Source: Bursaphelenchus xylophilus
Lineage: Eukaryota; Nematoda; Chromadorea; Rhabditida; Aphelenchoididae
Direction of reading: 5' to 3'
Assembly: GCA_904066235.2 (NCBI GenBank)
Contig: CAJFCV020000002.1
Coordinates: forward strand, 868,001 to 932,000
Length of the DNA: 64,000 nucleotides
Shown here piece after piece: positions 32,611-44,500 of this stretch; within the stretch, counting starts at the first letter, position 1, and the number at the start of each line of letters is the position of its first letter. The translations under genes and the position numbers were made by a program. The notes under the pieces were generated by a model. That model was given only the letters and a program-made list of their open reading frames with translations. It had not been told where the DNA came from and did no database searches.

Positions 32611-35600
32611 ATGGCTGATAAAGATCCAGCCTTTGGCGACCAATTGCTTGGCTTTGGCCTGCTGATTGTGGCTTGTGTTTCATTTGGGGGCATGTTTATT
32701 CCATTGAGAAGATATCAGTGCAAAGATGGTGAGTTTTTTTTCAATATGAATTTTTTTTGCCCTCCTTTTTTGACGTTGTTATTTGAACGTATTTTTTCAG
32801 GATTTTTCGTCCAATGGGTTCAATGCGCAGTCGTGTTTTGCGTTGGTTTTGTCATCAATATTATCCGCGACTTCCCTCCGTTCAATTGGATCGCCATTTT
32901 CGGAGGATTTTTGTATGCCACGGGTAAGATTACATGCAAATTGGGAAATTTTTTTGAGGAGATATCTGCTCAAAATTTGATTTGAAATTTCTCTTTTGAC
33001 AAGGGAAGTACCCCAACGCTCATATTTTCTTTAAATTTTGTACACGCGTCGGGAATAGACTAAATATCAATTCCTGAAAGTTTTAGCTTGCGTTTTGCAG
33101 GCGCCACCGAAATATTGAACGATCTTTGCCGCCGAGAAAGTTCACTAAGCGTGGAGAGCGGGAAGGGAGAAAAACACTTTTTGGCCATAACTTTGCTAGT
33201 TTCGCGAGGAAAAAATTGATTTTTTGGGGAAACATTATCCTTTACAGTAGAAATAGGCATACGACTTTTCGTGCCGAAGTTCGGCAAAAATTGTCTAATT
33301 TTCGCCGACCTTCAATGTAAAAATCTCGGTTGTTTCTGCAAAGCGCGAGCAAATAGGCATAAACCTTTTCGTGCCGAAAATCGGCAATTTTTTTTATTAT
33401 TTTTTATAATTTTGTTATTTTCTTATTGTTTTATTATTTTTTTAAAAATATCTTATTTTTTTATTTTATTTTTTTTTACAAAAAATCATTCCAAATTTGC
33501 GCCAAGTTTCATCAAAATCTGAGCGTCAAACTTGGGGTACTTCACAGGATTACCGTCAATATTGTTTTTTAAAATACGTGTACTTACTTTACAGTGAAAT
33601 TTTCGCCGACCTTCAATGTAAAAATCTCGGTTGTTTCTGGAAAGCGCGAGCAAATAGGCATAAACCTTTTCGTGCCGAAAATCGGCAATTTTTTTTTGTT
33701 TTTTTATTATTTTTTATAATTTTATATATTTTTTCTTAGTTTATTATTTTTTTATTTTATTTTTTTTACAAAAAATCATTCTAAATTTATGCCAACTTTC
33801 ATCAAAATCTGAGCGTCAAACTTGGGGTACTTCCCAGCATTACCGCCAACATCGTTTTTTAAAATACGCATACTTACTTTACTGGGCTTTATTTTCCTTT
33901 CCAGGCAATGTTCTCTCGGTTCCGATCATTGAAAGCGAACTTGGCGTTGGCCTTGGGATGCTGATTTGGACCACCGTTCAGGTATGGTAGGTTCACAATA
34001 TCGCCCATTTTTCCCTTTATTTTTTTTATCTTTCGAACAATTTTTTGTCAGATAGTTGTTGGTTGGTGTATTGCGCGATTTGGATTATTCGGAACGAAAA
34101 TTCAAGAGGTCAAGAGCTTGACGTTGAATTATGCGGGTCTTGTGCTGACTCTGGCCAGTGGCGCGATTTTTGTCATGGTCAAAGGGAATAAGCAGGAGGA
34201 CAAAAAGAATGAAGATGAGACTGCGGAAAGCCAGAGAGGATCTATCACGAAGAGAAAGATGGTGTAAGTTGATTTTTTTCAACTTACAGTTAAAAAATTT
34301 TTTCAAAATTTTTTTTTTTATTTTTAATTCATCGATTTTTTGGTCAATTTTGTTGCAGTAGAACACATTACAATCAAGTTGAGCATTCTTTTCTTTTTTC
34401 TCGCATATAATTTTATATTGTTTTAGGTACATTTTACTAGCCGTGGCTCTCGGCCTCCTTCATGGATGCATGTTGACTCCAATTGTTTACATTCAGGACA
34501 ACCAAAAGGACGCTTCGGATCACGGTGAGTTAATCTTAGCTTTTTAGTTCGTATCATATTTTTTACTTTATTGTGAAACCTAATGTAAGGAAATTTGAAA
34601 AAAAAATTGTAAATGTTCTGGCCGTATTTTACAAATTTCAGAAATGAAAAAATGCTGTTTCTTTTCCGCAGTCTCTAAAATTTTGTTTTGCAACAGCTTG
34701 CGCCAATTCTGACAAGTTTGAGGTTTGAAAAACCGTTTGCCGCCATTTTTGGCATTCTGTTTCAAGGGGCTAAAAATGTCGGGTTTATCTAGAAAGTGAT
34801 AAATTAGGGCACTAGAAGGTCCGGGAAATTCTTTTAAATCCTTTTTTGCCTCTTTTCATTACATTTTCTTGCGTTTTTATAGTATATAGTAGACACTTTA
34901 CCTTCGGTTTTAAAAAATGCTCTATTTTTCGATAAAGATTGTTTTTATATGCGATTTAATCTAGTCTATTGCAATTTACAGTATTTACTTTACTATTTAC
35001 AACAAGTTTTTTTCAGCGATTGACTACTTGTTTGTCCATTTTTCCTCGACTTTTTTCTTCTCCACCATTTATTTCGTCCTCTACTGTTGCATTCGCCGGA
35101 AAAAAGCCGTTGTCGATCCATCCTTGGTGTTGCCCTCAGTGTTATATGGAGTTTTATGGACATTGGGAATGTCATTGTTCATAATTGCAAATCATATCCT
35201 CTCACAAACCGTCAGTTTTCCGATCGCCACAAGGGTAAGATGATGATGTTTTTTATACACAAATTTGATTGGTTGGACATTTTTTCAACGATTTTTTCAT
35301 AAAAAAAATCTTTTTAGCTTCCAGCAATTCTCGGAGCTCTCACTGACGTCTTCATTTTCCGGACAATACAGGTAAAAAATATGAAAAAAATTATATGTAT
35401 TGTTTACTAGAGAAGGTCCAAAAAATCATTGAATTTTACATATGCGTTGCCCTCGATTTTCTTCAAGTGCTGTTAATAAAGCACTTTTCGATTTTCGAAA
35501 ATTTTGCCTTGCAGTTTGAAGAAGCAGCTGAGATATCCAACGACTTTACTTTTCGGAGGGAGTAGCCAAACTGACAAGGGAAGTACCCCAAGTGCGACGC

Positions 35601-37158
35601 CCAGATTTTCTTTAGATTTTGCACACTCTTTGGGCATGAACTAGATATCAATTCCTGAAAGTTTTAGCTTGCGCTTTGCAAGTGCCACCGAGATATTGAA
35701 CCATCTTTGCCGCCGAGGGAGTACTCTAAGCGTGGAGGGTCAGGGAGAAAACACTTTTTTGGTTTTAACTTTGCTAGTTTTGTGCGGAAAAAGTTTATTT
35801 TTTTGTAGGAAATGGTAAAAATAGGTTGCAACTATTCGTGCCGAAATTCGACAAAAATTCTGAAATTTTTGTTGACTTTCGACCTAAGATTTCTGCAAAG
35901 CGCGAGCTATGATTCTCGCATATACATATTTTATAAATAATGATTCTAAATTTGCGCCCAGCTTCTCGGAATCTGCGTTTCGCACTTGGGGTACTTCCTT
36001 TGCGAGCATGCAAAGCCTGACAAGCCAAAATTTCCTGATCTTGATGACCTATTTAAAACAGATATCAAAGATTTTTAACCATTCAAAACACTATCCTTTG
36101 ACTACATTTTTTTTGTTACAAAAACTCGCGCATCTCCAATATCTGGTTGAACCTGAACTCTACCCCTTTTCTGAACTTTACCCCTTTTTCAACTCTACCC
36201 CTTGAATGAACTTTACCCCTTTTTAAACACTACCCCTCATTTTGAAAATTGAAAAATGAGGTGTGACACCTTATACGATGAAAAAGTTTTTCAAATTGAG
36301 AAAAATCAGGCGTGACATCTTATACGATGAAAAAGTTTTTCAAATTGAGAAAAATCAGGCGTGACATCTTATACGATGAAAAATTTTTTCAAATTGAGAA
36401 AAATCAGGTGTGACATCTTATACGATGAAAATTTTTTCAAATTGAAAATAATAAGGTGTGACATCTTATACGATGAAAATTTTTTTCAAATTGAGAAAAA
36501 TCAGGTGTGACATCTTATACGATGAAAATTTTTTCAAATTGCAAAAATTAGGTGTGACATCTTATACGATGAAAAAATTTTTCAAATTGAAAATAATGAG
36601 GTGTGACATCTTATACGATGAAAAAGTTTTTCAAATTGAGAAAAATCAGGTGTGACATCTTATACGATGTAAAATTTTTTCAAATTGAAAATAATAAGGT
36701 GTGACATCTTATACGATGAAAAAGTTTTTCAAATTTAAAATAATAACACACCTTATTATAAACACACCTTATTATTTTCAATTTGAAAAAAATTTTCATC
36801 GTATAAGATGTCACACCTGATTTTTCTCAATTTGAAAAAAATTTTCATCGTATAAGATGTCACACCTTATTTTTTCAATTTTCAAAATGGGGTAGTGTTC
36901 AAAAAGGGGTAGAGTTCAGATTTTTTGGCGAAAATCAAAAAAGGGGTAGAGTTCAGCCTTTTTGGGGTAGAGTTGAAAAAGGGGTAAAGTTCAGATTGGG
37001 GTAAAGTTCAGAAAAGGGGTAGAGTTCTGCCGCAACGCCAATATCTCACTCAACTTTCTTTGCAGGGCAAGCGAAATCTCATCATTCTAACAATCGGAAT
37101 TTGTATTGGAGTCATTGGCGTGGTCCTGGTCGGCATTTCGAATCAAATCAGCATATAA
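32611..37158 (+). CDS. TMEM144: TMEM144-like multi-pass membrane carrier
   Basis: Eight exons (32611-32728, 32801-32923, 33905-33981, 34052-34263, 34427-34524, 35017-35234, 35318-35371, 37066-37158) join in phase to 330 codons plus stop. The human protein has about 345 residues. The protein is almost entirely hydrophobic helices and fits the ten-helix TMEM144 family, placed near drug/metabolite transporters with unknown substrate. Family landmarks are VSFGGMFIPLRRY in the first helix, GFFVQWVQC, GNVLSVPIIES, GLGMLIWTTVQ and the RFGLFG turn. A charged loop (KQEDKKNEDETAESQRG) separates the two halves. Intron 2 holds a family B element plus a partial duplicate, and intron 7 holds a family B element and a Mutator-like hairpin. 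Splice sites and the frame are undamaged, so the gene should be functional. Confidence 0.93.
33000..33850 (+). mobile_element. Family B repeat, copy 6, with a partial tandem duplication
   Basis: Begins CAAGGGAAGTACCCC. The 3' part, from 'tcgccgaccttcaatgt' to 'aaacttggggtacttc', appears twice (33300-33547 and about 33600-33836). The two parts are separated by a TTACCG..TTTTTTAAAATACG segment that itself recurs after the second copy. It lies wholly in intron 2 of the TMEM144-like gene. Confidence 0.75.
35575..36003 (+). mobile_element. Family B repeat, copy 7
   Basis: Begins CAAGGGAAGTACCCC after TGA and ends GGGGTACTTCCTTTG. It is somewhat eroded in the middle. It lies inside the last intron of the TMEM144-like gene. 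Confidence 0.8.
36145..37037. mobile_element. Mutator-like non-autonomous element with an internal tandem array
   Basis: CCAATATCT occurs exactly at 36136-36144 and again at 37038-37046, giving a 9-bp target duplication. The element starts GGTTGAACCTGAACTC, and its other end is a diverged inverted copy. Runs of 'ctctacccctttt' on the left and 'ggggtagagttc' on the right are inverted. The middle is a tandem array (36243-36740). Nine-bp duplications are the hallmark of Mutator-like elements. No transposase is encoded. The right end lies 28 bp from the last exon of the host gene, yet the acceptor is intact. Confidence 0.88.
36243..36740. repeat. Tandem repeat, ~50-bp unit
   Basis: About ten head-to-tail copies share the core GTGACATCTTATACGATG followed by an A/T-rich spacer. 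Two inverted copies follow at about 36775-36870. The units differ by small changes and in the length of the T run. This is not CRISPR-like, because there are no unique spacers and the genome is eukaryotic. Confidence 0.9.
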
Positions 37159-37332
37159 ATTGCATCTGAATTACTGTGTAATTACAAAAAAATTGGATTG
37201 AACTTTTGAAGGTCGAGTACGTATTTCTGCACGTTTCAGTCAAATTAAAGTGGAAAAGGAGGCTGGTAAACAGGTTAGGCTAATCTGAAACGGGTGAAAT
37301 TGTACAATACACACACGATTGATGTTGGAATA

Positions 37333-37590
37333 CAGTGGCGGACCTGATCTGGTGGCAAAAAACGTGCATTTTGCATCCGGGAAGTAGCAAAAACGTGGCA
37401 AAATGCTTCCCTCTCCAAGTGAAAAAAAGCGTTTTGAAGGACGCGCCATTTTTCCCTACAAAAAGAGCGGGTGCGCTTTTGAAATCTGGGTTTTTTTTTC
37501 ACTTGGAGAGAAAGGCATTTTGCCACATTTTTTGATACTTCCTGGATGCAAAATGGTACGTTCTTTGCTACTAAATCAGGTCTTCCACTG
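37333..37590. mobile_element. Family A MITE, copy 4
   Basis: Starts CAGTGGCGGACCTGATC after TA and ends TCTTCCACTG, with the standard hairpin of family A. The centre carries 'gaaggacgcgcc..aaaagagcgg'. Confidence 0.87.
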
Positions 37591-39274
37591 TGAGTTGAAT
37601 AAAGTTTGGGTTCGAGTTTTAAATGGCGTTTTATTACGCACAATACGGTGGATGCTAACAGCGGTACGCTGATATGTTGTATGGTAAGATTTTTGTCGCT
37701 ACTATACTTTTCGGGTCAGCGACAGTTCGGGTCGACGATACTTTGAATTTCCTTACTTTGTCGCTTTTAGAATATCTTATCATTTATTCTGAAGTATTTT
37801 ACATGTGCTCACATCAATAATACATAGATAAAAATTACGGATCTTCGTTTTTTGCCGCAAATTTTGGTCTTTTATACAGCTCAGGGTAAGGAAAACTACC
37901 GTTAGTTTTAGCTAAAATAAGAAAAAGTGGACACTTTGCAAGTCTCCGTCAAGTTGCGCCGAGTCTTCGCGAAGCCTCCGCCGACCCTCCAACGGCTTTG
38001 CCAGACCTCGTAGGCACTCCCTACAACCTTTTTTGAGCATCCACCTCTCCTACGCCTCTCATCGATCGATTTTATGTTGTCCCAAACTTTTCGTAGCCCG
38101 AAAAGTCTGGACGCGAGTTTTTTCTGTGTTATGGTGAGAAAAAGATAAAGTAATGTTTCAAGAGTCCCGGTAACAATTTTCATCATCTTTTCGCTACAAT
38201 AACTGCCTAGAGATGGCTCTCGAGCGCAGCCGAAGGAAATTTGAAATGGCCTTCTTCGGCTCGACAACCTTTAATTTAGAGATTGTAGTACTGAAAAAGA
38301 GGAAATAAAACAGAAATGTATGACAAAATGAAGCTGAAACTAAAGCTTTGGTTATCAATAGCAACCTTTTCTGTAGTTGTTTTTTAAAACTTTTGAAATA
38401 TTTTCGCTCCAATTTTTACATTGTTATATAAAAATTGGAGCGATTATACGGAATAATGTAGCGAACCGGGCCGAAGAAATTTTGATTTTTTTCGCCTCGA
38501 TCTTTGGCCCAGTCTATAAGTCATTACCTCTTCATTAGCGGGCTGACAAATACATTTCTTTTGTGACGAAGATAACTACATGTTCTTTTGGCATGTGGTT
38601 ATTTTTGTATTTCCGAAAGATAATTTGCGCTCTTCAGCCGGCAAAAAAGGGCTAGAATTAGCCACCAGCTAGCTAATTGCCGAGTAAATCTATGTGTTTT
38701 TCCTCATTTACCAAAAGTTTTTGTAACCAGAGAGAATAGGGTGAGGCTATATAGCAGCTCAGGTAAAATGCTGGCTAATCTTTTATTTTTTGGAGGTGGA
38801 ATTTTAAATTAGATCCCCAATGGGTTAGAGTAAATTTTTGTGAAAACTTAGCCTATTTATAACCCGAATTTGTTTTTTTGATTACTTCTTTGTTCGAAAA
38901 CCTTGTGCTTTTCACCCTTATGGATGTTTATCCTACATATTTTGCAAAAAAGGTTTCCCAAGGTGCCACCTAGTTTCCGCTAGAATCCGTGGATTTTCCA
39001 GAACTACAATATATGTATGCATATGTGGGTTGGGCAGGAATCCAAGAATTTTTTATGGCTTGGTGTAGCAAGGAATAGCTTTCACACATATAGCCTTTTT
39101 TTCCACGTTTCAACTCCCGAAAATTTCGCTGCGCCCTTCAAAGGAAGCCGGCAGCAAAATGTCTCGCGTCGCCGCTATCGCGCACCAAATCCCAAGCGGC
39201 GGCTTGCAGTCGCAAAGCGATGATGGGCGATTCCGAGGCGCGACGATCCGCCGTTATTTTTTGCTTTCTTCACC

Positions 39275-39492
39275 GCACGTCAAACTGAGGAGTCCGGTGA
39301 CCGGAATAGACTCTTCGCTATCGGTCGTTTACATTTCGTCTTGATTTTACAGAGAAAGAGAGAAAAAAGACACGCAAAAACGTACTCTCTCGCCCCAAAA
39401 ATTCCCCATTTCTTCCCCGACAAAACGTTTTTTCGCGTCTTTTTTTGGCAAATTGCCAATCCATTCACCGGACTGTTTCAGCTTGACGTGCA
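39275..39492. mobile_element. Family C element, copy 3
   Basis: Starts GCACGTCAAACTGAGGAGTC, ends CAGCTTGACGTGC, and has an interior like the other two copies. It interrupts a codon-like patch. Confidence 0.82.
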
Positions 39493-39912
39493 CCGTGCAA
39501 TAAGCTTTCTTCAGCTGTCGCATTCTGACTTTTTTCGCAAGATGTAAACACCAAAAATCAGCCTGACGACTTTCCGAAAGGAATCGTATTTCGACGATTT
39601 TTTATGAGAGATTACTCAAAATGAAGGGAGTCCAAGAAACATGATTACCCAAAAAATATAATCTTTTGTAAAAAAACTTGGCAGCCCCCCGAAAATAGCC
39701 AGTAATCTTTAAGCTTCTAACAAGGGAAGTCACTTTTTTCGCAGACGGACTTCGGAACGGGACCTAGTAGGTTTCAAACCTGAAGCGTCTACGATCATAC
39801 AACTGATTTCCAAAAGTGTTTACGGGGCTTCTCGGCCGAGAAAATCGACCGCAAAGTTTAGCCGAAATGAGCGAATAGCCTCCTCAAAAGAAACACCTTA
39901 TTTCATCTGCAG

Positions 39913-39977
39913 TGGTGGCCGAGTGGTCAGCGCGCTCGCTTTTTGCGCCAGAAGAGGCGGGTTCGATCCCTTGCGCA
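39913..39977 (+). pseudogene. tRNA-like (Ser/Leu-class) module
   Basis: It has both internal Pol III promoter boxes (TGGCCGAGTGG and GGTTCGATCCC) at about tRNA spacing. The anticodon arm is not standard (GCGC stem with a 9-nt loop) and no good acceptor stem forms. It is best read as a tRNA-derived SINE head caught in a DNA transposon arm. It could still be transcribed. Confidence 0.6.
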
Positions 39978-40230
39978 GTTTATTTTCTTTTTTGGTTCGT
40001 AAATATTGATTTAGTATGTAAACATAAAATGTATACGCTTTTGTAATTTTTTACAGTAATTTAAACATAAATTCAAAGCTGAATGTTCATGAATATTGTA
40101 AAGTCAAAACAGGGCTGAGTTGATGAAGATATACTTTCTATATTTGTGTTTTATTAAAAATTGCTAATAATTAGGATATGTGATGTTAACGGCACCTCTC
40201 TATTTGATTCAATTGTCAAAAGAAATGCAT

Positions 40231-40310
40231 CCGCAGACGACCGAAGTCGAACTCACGTCTTCTGGCGCAAAAAGCGAGCGCGCTGACCACTCGACCACCA
40301 CTGCAGATGA
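40231..40310 (-). pseudogene. tRNA-like module, inverted partner
   Basis: It matches the plus-strand module at 39913 through the A box and anticodon region. It diverges around the B box (GAGTTCGACTTCGG), so its internal promoter is weaker. Confidence 0.5.
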
Positions 40311-40492
40311 AATAAGCTGTTTCTTTTGAGGAGGCTATTCGCTCATTTCGGCTAAACTTTGTGGTCGATTTTCTCGGCCGAGAAGCCCCGTAAACACTTT
40401 TGGAAATCAGTTTTATGATCGCAGACGCTTCACGTTTTAAACCTACTAGGTACCGTTCCAAAGTCCGTCTGCGAAAAAAGTGACTTCCCTTG

Positions 40493-41518
40493 TAAGACCT
40501 CTATGACGTTCGAAAACTCAATTCTAAAATTTTCCAAGTTTAATAAAAATCTAGGCATCATATTAGGGTCCTTTTTGATGTCAAACCTTCAAAGTTTGTT
40601 GGGTTTCCTGTCTTTGTCATACAATTGTTTCCGTATATCTCTATCGTAGGTACAAACGAACACTTTTTTGGTTCTGAAAAAACAGTTCAACCTGGACTCG
40701 TACGTGAGTATTGTCGTATTCCCATGAATCTTTATTTGTCACCCCACAATTACCGTTTCCCTGTCATTATTACCATTGCATTTGTCCACACAAGCTTAGA
40801 ACCGCACGTTTAGACTCCTATTTTACAGTAGTTTTTATATGGAAATAAAATATTTTACCATCCTTTTTTTACCTCGATTTTTTTGTTGTTTTACGTACAT
40901 TACTTTCGTATCAAAGAACAGTCTCGTTTACTCGCGCCTAACCGCTGGTCTCCCCAAATTTTTGAGAGAATGTTCTCATATAGTGTGAGTCTCGGCCTGG
41001 CCTAATTAAAGGTTTTCTACACCGGTTAGTCGTGTTTTTCGTCTACCTTCTTCCACGAACCATATTTGGCAGCGCGAAATCGAACTACTTGATCTCTGCA
41101 GTTTTCCGCCAAACTACGAAAATTGGCTACTTTCTTGAGTGGCAATTAATATCCTATGAAGAATGAAACCCGCTTTACTATTATTAAAAATTCTGAGTCA
41201 AAATTACTAATGCAATTACAAGTATTTGGGCTGTTATAAAGAGTCTGATTTCTCCATTTATTTGTTTGGATTTGGTCGAAAAATCGGTCAATTTGAAAGC
41301 TTCCTTGTATTGGACTTACTGTCCTCTAAAGAGAGGAGTTTATTCTACGGCTGTAAAAAGTTACAGTAACTATTGTATTTGTAATCATCAATATTTTGAT
41401 TACTTTTTCTAAAGGCTCTAAACTATCTTTTTTCCTTATTCAAACCGCTGTTTTGTAGAGAGCAGGGACTATCCCACAGCTCCGTAAATTTGGACTCTAT
41501 TCGGTTATTCCATTAGCC
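40493..41518. promoter_or_regulatory. Upstream region of the Sre-type receptor gene
   Basis: This is about 1 kb without a supported exon. Several AT-rich blocks occur, but no recognised operator does. The receptor start codon at 41519 follows 'ccattagcc'. An upstream non-coding exon cannot be excluded. Confidence 0.35.
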
Positions 41519-44500
41519 ATGTATGACCTGGTGTTTCCAGGAATGTCGAGTTCCTTCGACCAGGATCACGTTGGTTTCCTGATTCAGACAGATACCCCCA
41601 ACACATTCCGAATGTGCCTCTTCATTTTCGAGCTCACCCTGCTCACTCTCAGCTACATTAACTTTGCGCTCCTATTTATTGTCATCGTCAAAATTCGGAC
41701 CTTCCATGTGAACCTGCGGATCGTCTGCTTCTCCAATATTTTGCTGTTTATTTTGGAAATTACTTTGCGAATTCTCATTGTCATCCAAACCATTCGATAT
41801 GGGGAAATTTTCACTGACCACGTGATGGCGCAATTGTATGTATACCGCAATTGGATGATGGTGGGCTGCAATTTGGCCCATCTGGGAGTGATTATTGAAC
41901 GGACGATGGCAACGTTCTATCCGGACTATCAAAGCAGCCGATTCTTTTGGGGAGTTTTGATATCACTTTTGCAGGTGAGAACCAAACATCGTAAATAACC
42001 CCCCTCTTAGCTGGAGATAGACGATTTGTAGTCGGGAAAATAAGGGGTTTTGGGTGCAAATACATATTATTTGTAGGTGATGGGATGAGCAAAGTCTACA
42101 CATTCCCTACAAAAGCAAATTAAGAACAAAATTTTTTGTAACCAAGAACTAAACCCGTGACCGACGGACTAAACTTGGTCTTTTTAATGAAGTCTTATGT
42201 CTATGTACTTTGGACAAAATTTGCAAGAATTTGCAAGGGAAGTACCCCGTGTGTGACGCTCAATTTTTCTTTAGATTAGCACACTCTTTGGGCATGAATT
42301 AAATATCAACTCCTGAAAGTTTTAGCTCGCACTTTGCAATCGCCGCCGAGATATTGAACCATCTTTGCCGCCGAGAGAGTACGCTAAACGCGGAGAGCGG
42401 TCAGAGAGAAAAACGCTTTTTGGCCATAACTTTGCTAGTTTTGTGCGGAAAAATTTGATTTTTTGTGGAAACGTTACCCTCTATGGTACAAATAGGCATG
42501 ATACTTTTCGTTCCAAAATTTGGCAAAAAGTCTCAAATTTTCGCCGACTTTCGATCTAAAAATCTCGGTTATTTCTGCAAAGCGCGAGCTAGGATTCTCG
42601 CATATATTTTAGAAAAAATTGTTCTAAACTTGTGCCAACTTTCATCAAAATCTGAGCGTCGCAGTTGGGGAACTTCCTCTGCCAGACAGAAGTTAACTTT
42701 GGGCTAGCAGGGGAAGTGCCTCATGTGCCACGCTCAGATCTCAATGAAACTTGGCGCAAATTTAGAGAATTTTTTTACGAAGCATCTGCGAGACTCCTAG
42801 CCCGCACTTTGAAGAAACGAACGAGATTTTTAGGTCAAACGTTGTAAAAAATGTGACAATTTTTTACAAATTTTGGCGTGAAACTTTTCGTGGCTTTTCA
42901 ACCAGAGAAAATAATTTCTCTGGTAGAGCTTTTTTATAATAATTTTTTTTTTAAATAAACTACGGCAAAAAGTGTTTTTATGGCCTAGTTCTTTCGTATA
43001 ATTCCCGCTCTTGACTGGATTAAAAAACTAATTTTTTGAATCACCTTTTACAAGAAAATTTGAGTCGTTCATCTAAAGAAGTTCCTTATTAGGACGGATT
43101 TTAAAAAAATATCCCTAAACAATTCTCCTTGTGAAAATCATACATATTAAAATTTTGACTTTCAGTGGGGCATCGGCTACCTTCTCAATTGGCTGGACAG
43201 CGACGGTAAGTGGACTTTTTTCCCCTTATTTCTCATTCAATTTTTTTTGCAATAAGTGATTCGCCAAAATAATTGCGTTTTGCAAGAAAAATAATGCTAC
43301 TTGGTCTCTAAATTGAATCCATGTCGAAATTTTTGACATGAATTACGCCAAAAGCAATTATCTTCGCTAATAGCTACAATTGGCTTTGCTAATCGAGTCT
43401 TTGCAAAGCAACTTTGGTCGGGAACCAATAATTAAACATGTATATAATTGATGATCATTGGAGAATATTCAAAAGCTTTCTTTGTCATTTAACAGTGCAC
43501 CCTGAACACCTGTTGCAAAGGCTAACGAATTTTTAATCTTTTCAACTAATTTATACAGGGTGTCCAGAGAAATTCCGCGGAAAGTGTTTGCCGATTTCTC
43601 GGCGCTTAGGCAAGATATCCAAAAAATTCTTTTCGCATTAGAAAGAAGACTATGGGCGGTTTTTTGTCTGAAAAAGTTTTTTTGTCCGCCGACGCGGAAC
43701 CTACTGTGTTCGGCGGAGACTTTTGGTAGCTTTTTTTGGTCATCACACCAATCTTAAAAGCTTCAGTACGATTTCTGATGGTTAAAAAGAGAATGTTATC
43801 TTATTTTTATATTTACCAAACGTTCGGCAATGGAATGGGAGCTTTCCGTATCGGCGGAGGCCACAACTCAGTTTTGGATAGGAGATGCCCCAAACATTAC
43901 GTGGCTAGCATTCTTTGCTGATCCCATATGCTCTCCAAAATTTCGTCGCCAAGCCTTGGCAACAGCTTAGCCATCAGTAAACGACTTGGTGTACCAGAAA
44001 ACAACAAAATATTTTTTGTTTGAACTTGTCTTTGCCCCGCTGTTTCAAACCTCCGCACGATACGGTCGGACTTTTTCGCTGTTGACGCAACTACACAATG
44101 CGGTGCAGTCGCTAAATGCGATTGCGTAGCATTGTCGTCGGTCCCCTGATTCTTTGTGGAAAAAAGTTGAAGGCTCCCCGATAGTTTCAGGATCATAGTA
44201 AAGCGCTCAAGATTGGTGTGATGACCAAAAAAGCTACCAAAAGTCTCCGCCGAATACAGTATGTTCCGCGTCGGCGGACAAAAAATCTTTTTTAGACAAA
44301 AAACCGCCCGTAGTCTTCTTTCTAATGCAAAAAGATTTTTTTGGATATCTTGCCTAGGCGCCGAGAAATCGTCAAACACTTTCCGCGGAATTTCTCTGGA
44401 CGCCCTGTACATTCAGATTAGGCTTTTCGACTGCGGCATTTAAAAAAAGATGTGATAATTAGGAGACAAATTCGACGACCTTTTATGGCGATGAAAAATT

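Larger units (their letters stand above)
37159..39720. other. Intergenic stretch with MITEs and a possible gene relic
   Basis: Holds family A copy 37333-37590 and family C copy 39275-39492. At 39159-39260 a short frame with codon-like composition (start MSRVAAIAHQIPSGG) runs into the family C insertion. It may be a decayed exon, but no partner exon was found. A GC-richer patch at 37920-38270 has a minus-strand frame without recognisable domains. Confidence 0.4.
39721..40492. mobile_element. Inverted-repeat element carrying tRNA-like modules in both arms
   Basis: This 772-bp element is flanked by TAA on both sides, starts CAAGGGAAGTCAC and ends with the inverted complement. The arms pair over about 250 bp. 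Each arm contains a tRNA-like module (39913-39977 on plus; 40231-40310 on minus). The module has an A-box-like TGGCCGAGTGGTC (TGGTCGAGTGGTC on the minus strand) and, in the plus copy, a B-box GGTTCGATCCC. The terminal ten bases equal those of family B, so the two families may share a transposase. Confidence 0.85.

Noticed and set aside
36243..36740. CRISPR-like regular array
   Set aside because: Units are contiguous degenerate tandem repeats without unique spacers, inside a Mutator-like element in a eukaryotic intron.
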